Positions 57,288 to 64,000 of a DNA stretch of 64,000 bases are shown here, piece after piece. The DNA comes from Halocafeteria seosinensis (taxonomy: Eukaryota > Sar > Bigyra > Bicosoecida). The DNA lies in assembly GCA_001687465.1 (NCBI GenBank), contig LVLI01000587.1, positions 1-64,000 on the forward strand, written 5' to 3'. The translations under genes and the position numbers were made by a program. The notes under the pieces were generated by a model, which worked only from the letters and a program-made list of their open reading frames with translations, was not told where the DNA came from and made no database searches. Numbering within the stretch: the stretch's first letter is position 1; the number at the start of each line of letters is the position of its first letter.

Positions 57288-58449
57288 AGTACACCGCCAT
57301 GGACTCAAGCAAGGGGAGCTGTCGCTTTAAGATTTGGGCGCTCGTCATGTCCAGTGCCTCCCGTGGACCATGTAAAGACCAATTAATCCCATTATGCGTT
57401 GATGACGTGTTCGGAGCAGTTCATGTGAGAAACACAAGTATATACAGTATGCCCGCTCTGGTAGAGTGCACAGAAGAGTGCGTCTCGCATGCGAGGCTGC
57501 ACCTCCAAGGCGCGAACGCGAGCCTTGAAACTTCTTGTGACACACATTTGGAATGGATTAATACACAACAGTTTACACCATGTAAACACAGAACCATCGT
57601 ACGTTTAGTGGGTTGATTTCATCGGAAGGATCTAGATCCTCTGGATGCAATAGTTTCATGAGCGATAGGATAAATACAATTCTGTAGAAGCCCACCTGAA
57701 TCGTCCTCCCCTTCCAAGTTGGAGCAGGGAATTACCACGTTAACCATTCCAGGAGAACTACCGATGACTGCGAGATGATCGACGGTGGAACATCAGGTCC
57801 AAGCGTCTAAGTGAGAGACTGCAAGCTGAAATCAAATTTATCATTTCGTCTTTTGGAGAAAAAGCCAAGGGCGTACTGTAGCCATCATAGAAAGAGTAGA
57901 GCTCCGCATCTGAAGTTTCTATAAATCGGCGCCTATGAGGATACGATCTGCAGACTGCACTGTCGAGTAGCTTTGAGTGAGCCAGCACGGTAGAGTACGA
58001 ACGGTTCCTGGATTCCTGACATTCGAAGGGTATACTGTATTTTGATACAAATCGCGACACTCACCCGCCGATCTCGAATACGACAAAACGGTCTTTGTAT
58101 TTTTATCCAAAAGTTTGAATACCTGCGTCTCGGTAAATACAGTCTGTTGTATCTATCCATGCCCTCGAAGCAACTTGTCCGTTGAGCAACTTGACCAGTG
58201 CTTTTTTGAATTCCAAACCTTGGAATTTCCAAAGGGCATGCCATGCATGAGTCAATATAACAGGATTGTTTCTCATTCTTTCTCTACCGAGTAGTATATG
58301 AAACAAGACAGGAAAACGTAAACAATACAGCCGTATGCGCCATAGAGCCGAATTCGGAAAGATTGGACCTCTTGCTGAAGTGGTCATTGGATTTGAATCG
58401 GGAAACAACAAAAAGGCTTTTCTTGGGGGCTCCACAGGGGAAAAATACG
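57288..58449. other. Intergenic
   Basis: About 1.2 kb with no supported gene; small frames on both strands lack domain or splice support. Confidence 0.5.
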
Positions 58450-60459
58450 ATGGAGGAAGTCAAGCGTCAATTGATGGATTCCAAGGGTTTATTACAGTCT
58501 ACCTCCCTCTTGTCGTCGACTCTGAGTAGTCAGACAAGCTCTGGGAGCACAGGGGTGACCCCTAGGAACCATTTTATGGGTCGAAAAGAGCAGAAAAAGT
58601 GGGGGAAATCGCTGATTTTGCCCTCCAAAGAGGACATTTTGGGCTTTCTTCGCCATTCTACCACATACAATGACCGTGAAAATTTGTTCCATTTCACGGA
58701 CTACGAGGTCATCAAGTCCATCTGGACGGCCAATCACCGCCTATCCTTGATATCGAGCTTACAGCAGCAAAAACAAGGTGGAAGTGGAGCTGAAGAGATG
58801 CCCTTCCTGGAAGATGTGGTCATTGGTAAGTTCCGCTATATGCATACGCTAATTTTTCAAATTTAGCGTTCGGTACTATTCACGGAATCGAACTTACCCT
58901 TGCCGAACTTTTGGATGGCAGAACTACGGTCTCAGGAGCAAACTGGAAAATTGACATTACGGGAATCAGCTTTGGAAGATCCTAATCATCTAATCCATTT
59001 ACTCCAGGACAATATTCCAAGTTTTTTGGACTATCCGGAATGTTTACCCGATCGCGAGATGCGCAGTCTTTTTATCAACAAGATGAGAAATTGTCACTCA
59101 TGGAATGAACTGCAGGCAGCAGTGGGGACTTTGTTGGAGCAACTCATCCTTCGACAATACTCGATTCATGAAAACCAAAATGCCTCGGCCAAAATGGAAG
59201 AGCTTCTGTTGGAAGAAGAGGAAAATGAAAGCACTAAAAAGAGCACTAGCAAGCAGTCCGGTGCGTCCCGCAGGAAAAAGAAAAACAGCAAGAAGAGCAG
59301 TGCCAGTCAGAAGAGCTCTAACACGCATACTCAACAGATTTCTGGTTCCAGCAGTCCCTCGAGAAAGGGAACATACAAATGCAATGAGGAGGAACACGAA
59401 GATGGTGAGCCAGGCAATTCTACCAAGTCCTATTCACACCAGGAGATTGAGCATGAAGACATGCATGACGAAGGTGAAGACCCGCCTTCTCATAGTAGTT
59501 CTGCCCTCAATACAAGCAGCTCGAGCTCGCCTTTGCGAGATGCATTGTCCAAGCATGACGAACAAACTGCAGAGCAGGACGAGACAGATGGGCCGACACA
59601 AAGTGCGCTAGATACTAGTGCTCCAGACCTCAGACATGATGCGCACAAAAACGGTCGACAGTGCAGCAATCTTGCCGTGGATCCTTCAGCTTCACCAGTC
59701 CTTATCGAAGTTGGAAGAGAATACGGAGGAGCTGGTATTGTCTCTGAGCATGAGGCCGAATCCGCTTCCAGTACGAGTGGCTACAGTCCTAAATGGACAC
59801 GTGTGGTGGAACAACGATGCCATAGACGACGACACCGATACGTCACTGCTCCCCCACATGAGGAGCAAGAAGAGGATGACGACTATCACCACGTGCCTAC
59901 GGCTCCTTTGACCCCAACCACATACATTCGCCGCAACCAGACCACTTCAGCATCTGTGCATGAGGAACAAGAAGGAGAGCATCAGCCGCAGCCGTATGAT
60001 GATGACGAGGACCATGAGTATTATACTGCGTCCAGCCTTCGATCATGCAATAGTTATGACCCGAATGCCGAATCGGAGCGTCATTATCAGGAGCGTGTGC
60101 ATTTCATTCAAATGTACCAGCACTTATTGAATAATTATATCCAACAATCGAGGTGCTATCCACCTCCTCAGATCCAAGCAATGGCGCATGCACAAGCGTA
60201 TGCGCAAGTGTTTGGCGCCACGGATTACTCCAATGCCCCAGCTCAAGTGCTCCCCATGCACATGTATCCTGACCTCATGCTTGCCAAGGGACAAGTGTAT
60301 CCCTCCTCATCGATCAGTGCTCCTCAGCATCAGCATCAGCAGCAGGAGCAAGGGAGAGTGATTTCCGTGTATGGAGAAGACCAGCATAATCATCAACGGC
60401 GTCTTCGAGCCAATGCTGCCGAGTTCGTACCTGGAGTGTCCTCTCAGAAAGACACATAG
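58450..60459 (+). CDS. Unidentified protein with low-complexity C-terminal half, 637 aa
   Basis: Two exons, 58450-58825 and 58922-60459, with a 96-nt intron (gtaagt...atggcag); phases agree, 638 codons. The first in-frame ATG is 58450 (MEEVKRQLMDSKG). The ordered part is about 200 residues and rich in Leu and aromatics: LILPSKEDILGFLRHSTTYN, FHFTDYEVIKSIWTANHRLS, then NIPSFLDYPECLPDREMRSL and a helix ending LLEQLILRQYS. After that come Lys/Ser-rich, Glu/Asp/His-rich and Gln/His-rich low-complexity stretches with a helical piece (ERVHFIQMYQHLLNNYI). I do not recognise the family. A helical scaffold or RNA-binding regulator are both possible. It sits between two ciliary-type genes, which may hint at a role. 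Confidence 0.6.
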
Positions 60460-60646
60460 TTCATCGTCATCGTCGTATAGACTATAGTACCGCAGCCGAA
60501 GACAATAGACTGTCCATCAACTTGGCTCAGTGTATCTGAGGTCATTTGGTTTGATTTCATTCATTTAAGAGGTAATTTCATTAATTAATTAATTGATTAA
60601 TTATATATCTATCTATAGTGTAGTGTGTGTGTGTGAATAAATAACA
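60460..60646. other. Short AT-rich intergenic promoter region
   Basis: Contains TTAATTAATTAATTGATTAA (about 60583-60602) and a (GT)n run (60623-60634). The DNAAF6 start codon follows at 60647. Confidence 0.6.
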
Positions 60647-61648
60647 ATGGATTCCTTGAATAACGTGAATGCGTTGAAGGACCTCTTGGACCAATACCAG
60701 ACCCAAGACACGACAGATACAGGAGCTGCAGGTACGTACAACAAACAGAAAGGAATTAACGGTCACACCACTCGCCAGGAAAAAGATTTTGAGTGGAGAC
60801 AGGAATCGAAAGAACCTTTTCGACACTTGTTCGAATTTGAAATGTGCAGGAAGTGGAGGAGGAGGTTTGCATCCCGGAAATCTGTTCCCTGGGGATGAAA
60901 CTCGGAAGCAGGAGGACTCGTCAGCACAAGGTACGGCTCATCTCGTTGTTCAGACCGCCTGTCGATGTGTAAAATGTGATTGACGAACTGGGAACTGCAG
61001 TGGTGAATGCAAAAACCAAAGTCCTGTCGGGACCAGAATTGGCAGCAAGGAATCAGCAGCAGCACAAAGAAAATGACGCCAACGATGCAAGCGGAAAGAG
61101 ATCAACTGATCCCAAGGATATTTGGGATACCAATGAGGTGCCTGAAAAAGACGCAATCGATGATGAGGAGGATACCACCCGCGAGAGACCCGAGTAAGTC
61201 ACGCGACATGGTTCAAAATGGAGTAAAGTTTTTATCAGTTAGAGTTTCCTGACTTTTTTTGCAGTTATGATATTTTGTATAAACAGGCTGTAACAGCGGA
61301 GGATATGTATCTGGGTATATCAGAGAAAGATCCAGGATCGCATTCGTGTGAACTCATGGTAATCAAAGTGAAAATGCCTGGAGACCGAATGAAAGACATT
61401 GACTTGGATGTGACCGAACAGAGGATCCAAGTGATAAGTCCCAAATAGTAAGCTTTCATGGATATTCTTATTTGGTTATCTCTCAAGCCCCTGCATTGTT
61501 TCAAATTTACTATGCTCCCTACAGCAAACTGAGAACCTACTTGCCCGACCCCGTCAAACACCGCGACGGCAAGGCGAAATGGGACAGCAAAAATTCAACC
61601 CTAGTTGTCACTGTGCCTGTGCATAGAAAAGAGCCTTGGGAAATTTGA
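60647..61648 (+). CDS. DNAAF6: DNAAF6 / PIH1D3, axonemal dynein assembly factor, 221 aa
   Basis: Cytoplasmic co-chaperone-type factor needed to pre-assemble dynein arms for motile cilia. Exons 60647-60731, 60850-60930, 61001-61193, 61265-61447, 61525-61648; introns 118, 70, 71, 77 nt; phases agree (222 codons with stop). The N-terminal 120 residues are acidic and disordered. The C-terminal half is the PIH1D3 CS-like domain: YDILYKQAVTAEDMYLGISE, DPGSHSCELMVIKVKMPGD, LDVTEQRIQVISPKYKLRTY, LPDPVKHRDGKAKWDSKNST and a final VPVHRKEPWEI. Start of motif, order and total length match the animal protein (a little over 210 residues). It implies that the organism has motile flagella at some stage. Confidence 0.92.
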
Positions 61649-62282
61649 GTAGTACCTATGTTGAATGCTTTCGCCGAGGAACTCAAACAACTGACTGCAA
61701 AAACATCAGTGAATTCGAGAAGCGTACACACTTGAAGTGCGCATTGAACCTCTCATTGGCTATTGAACTCAATTAATGGATACGCTGTTGGAGATATCAA
61801 AGGTGAATTCTGCATTTAGTTGACGCTGTAGTACAGGGCGCAAATGCTTCGTGGCGTTGGAGGTGGAACTGAACTCCGCCAGACTGCAACCCCATCGCGC
61901 CCGAATCCATCAGAATTCAACATTGATGACGTAGTTTGCCAACTTTGCCCGCATCAAATGATATACATTTTACATGCTACATTATTCCACACCAGATTCT
62001 GTTTGGGGCCAGCTGCCTGAGGAATCGAACGGAGGGACGATCCCGTCGCAACTTGCGACCTAATCCAAGCGACAGTGCGCTGGCTTCCCCCGAGTTCATA
62101 GCGAAGTGAATTCACCGTCGGATTGTCGAATGTTCGACTATCAGTCTGTGGACCCCTCTGGAGTGTGAATGCCGCATTTTGGGGTGTGTTGCATATTTAT
62201 CCAAACTAGAAGCGTGCAAAGAAAACAGAAAAACTTCCGTTGCGACGTCCTTTCCATCTGGATATCTTGAGTACGCAAGACA
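61649..62282. other. Intergenic
   Basis: No gene seen. A segment at about 62013-62090 contains, on the minus strand, a CGTTCGATTCC piece like a polymerase III B box, and a GTCGCAAGTTGCGAC hairpin, but it does not fold as a tRNA. Confidence 0.5.
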
Positions 62283-64000
62283 ATGCATTCGGTGCCCTTA
62301 GTGTCGTACGACCACTCAACTGGGCAGTTCAAAGCCCATGAGGAAGGAATCGAAGTGCTGGAAAAAATCGATGAATTCACCTCCGCTCACACCAGCGGCA
62401 GCTCCCGTGAGTCAATTGGTAAGTCGGTGTCGGAACGAGATGGGTTTGGTTTCCCCTTTGCCTTCCTCGTCATTGTACGGCGCAAATCAGAGGAGGGAAG
62501 GTTATTCAATGGTGCTAAATTGTTTCTAGTAGTTTCGGGAAATACAGTAGTGGTTTGATTTTAAATCAATCACGATTCTTGGAAATGTTATGTTCCAGGG
62601 TTGATAACCGTCGTTGGGCCACCGATGTCGGGTAAGAGCTGGCTGTTGAATGAAGTAGTTAAGGCGTTGAAAAGCCGAAATCTTCCGACTACGCATCTCT
62701 TGGACCATAAGTCTTCCTCCTCGCCAACGTCGGTGCCCGACAGTGGTAGTACCTACGATAACGGATTTCGGTATGGGGATAAAGATGATGATAGAACTCA
62801 GGGTATTCGGATATACGATTCCTGCTTCTGGAATGGAAACCAGCGCCTTCTTTTGCTCGATATGGAAGGAATGAGCCCAAGTAAATCCGATCACCTACCT
62901 GAATCTTTCGCTGCCACTTTGGTTTCTGTAGTCATGGCGGCTACAAGTGTGGTCATATTCAACACTTGTTATTCTGATGAGGAGGATGCCGTTCATAACA
63001 TGGGTTTATTAAGCTATGTCACGTCCGCAATGCGTCTTGAACAAGAAAATCCCGAAGATGCAGAAACATGGAGATCCTGTTTACCAGAAATGCTGTGGAC
63101 TGTACAAAACTATCCTGGAGTCCGAGAATCAGAGGCGGAAGGACCGGTTAATGCGAACGAATACATGGAAGCAATACTTTGTCGCAAGAGTACGTAGTGC
63201 ATAATGTAGTCCTGTATGTAAGTTAGCTTGAAGTTTTATGGTTTCTTTTCACTCCGCTTTTGCTGATGCAGACGGGAAAACTCGACATTCGCGAACCCTC
63301 AACAAAATCCGTAGCGATATCATGGAAGCATTTCCAAGTAGAAATTGTCTCGGCCTGGCGTCAATTAGGCAGAATCACTTAGCGAAAGAAGGCGAGACAG
63401 AAAGCAGCGAGGCGAAGCATATAACGGATCTACTGCTTCAAGACACTCCAGGAAAATCATCCGGAGGAGTTCCTGTCTCGGGTACCGTCTTGGCTAGAGT
63501 GATTGAGGTGGCTGTTGACGCCACCAACAGAGGCACACTTACTTCTATGATTCACGCTTGGGAAACTGGAATGTGGGAAAGTGGTCCCACTTTAGTTCGA
63601 ATAACCACTAACAAGTACACAAAAATGTTAAAAAGGTCAGTTCAGCGTAGATCGAAGAACGAACCGATCGTCTTATCAGCCTGTGGCTTTGATGAACCGG
63701 ACAACGATGACAGCACGGAAATTCCGGTAACAGACCTTCCATGCGATGACGAGTTTTTAAAGCAACAGGAGGAAATGGTCAAAGACACCGCGGTTACATT
63801 CTTTGAAAAACTATCCCCATCAAACATGAAATTGCGCATGTTCCGCCATTATGAGCAACAAATCCGCGACGAAATCGCCAACCAATTCAAAAACATTATA
63901 CGTGAGAATGCCCATGAGAAGTATCAGCATTGCTCTCAAATAGCTGAAGACGTTTGCGTCAATCCTGTTCGAAAGGTTTACAAAGAAGAAAACCGTAGCA
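62283..64000 (+). CDS. Guanylate-binding-protein-like large GTPase, 5' part (runs off window)
   Basis: Dynamin-superfamily GTPase of the GB1/RHD3 (GBP/atlastin) type. Exons 62283-62418, 62599-63189 and 63272 to beyond 64000; introns 180 and 82 nt. G1 is GPPMSGKSWLLNEV, directly after the first splice. The G3 region is LLLLDMEGMS (Asp-Met-Glu-Gly, compared with the usual DTEG). A helical region then leads to EMLWTVQNYPGV...NANEYMEAIL, which lines up with the WTLRD(F)...ADEYLE segment of GBPs. The Arg-Asp pair that reads guanine there is Gln-Asn here. The start of the helical domain follows (SGTVLARVIEVAVDATNRG, then VTFFEKL...), and the frame is open at the window edge. The role in protists is unknown; relatives act in membrane remodelling. 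Confidence 0.8.

Noticed and set aside
58826-58866. 41-nt intron at the start of the unidentified gene
   Set aside because: It gives the wrong phase for the downstream frame; the 96-nt intron ending at 58921 joins in phase.
62013-62090. Possible tRNA or tRNA-derived SINE on the minus strand
   Set aside because: A B-box-like CGTTCGATTCC is present, but the T stem does not pair, there is no proper acceptor stem, and no A box fits.
1-64000. CRISPR arrays, bacterial operons or ribosome binding sites
   Set aside because: The intron-rich gene structure shows this is eukaryotic nuclear DNA; the tandem arrays have no spacers of the CRISPR type.

Overview
This is eukaryotic nuclear DNA. Almost every gene is broken by short GT-AG introns (mostly 58-80 nt). 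Joining the exons I propose restores long unbroken frames, which is my main evidence for the gene models. The organism appears to be a flagellated, chitin-making single-celled eukaryote. It has a fungal-type chitin synthase, an animal-type chitin synthase, a P2X-type ion channel, the axonemal dynein assembly factor DNAAF6 and a C2orf81-like protein. That mix fits an early-branching opisthokont (holozoan or chytrid-like) or another chitinous flagellate such as a stramenopile. The sequence alone does not settle which.

Layout. 1-1120 holds a broken LINE-like reverse transcriptase tail. 1.74-4.2 kb is a degenerate satellite whose central block is inverted. 4.28-7.39 kb (-) is a nine-exon MULE-like transposase gene. 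8.57-9.74 kb is a second satellite. 9.7-13.6 kb has no gene I can support. 13.6-15.9 kb is a GLUG-repeat surface-protein gene broken by one stop codon. 17.05-24.99 kb is a 15-exon gene for a double chitin synthase of 2,326 residues. 25.2-26.05 kb (-) is a small ankyrin gene with one nonsense codon. 27.06-32.66 kb is an ABCC/MRP-type ABC transporter. 32.7-34.5 kb (-) is a second ankyrin gene, with roughly one repeat per exon. 34.5-37.3 kb is gene-poor. 37.34-43.14 kb is an animal-type chitin synthase. 43.8-46.9 kb is an intact GLUG-repeat protein and 47.4-49.0 kb a decayed copy. 50.7-51.45 kb (+) is a dead P2X copy and 52.28-53.62 kb (-) the intact P2X-like channel. 54.6-57.3 kb is a C2orf81-like gene. 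58.45-60.46 kb encodes an unidentified low-complexity protein. 60.65-61.65 kb is DNAAF6. 62.28 kb to the window end is a guanylate-binding-protein-like GTPase, cut off by the window.

How it fits together. Two chitin synthases of different ancient classes lie about 12 kb apart, with a multidrug-type ABC transporter and two ankyrin genes between them. The GLUG/mucin-like proteins look like secreted or wall-attached surface proteins. The right-hand 10 kb is enriched in cilium-related genes. The most unusual object is the double chitin synthase: the whole architecture is duplicated inside one polypeptide, and the second glycosyltransferase domain has lost several catalytic signatures, so it looks like a built-in pseudoenzyme.
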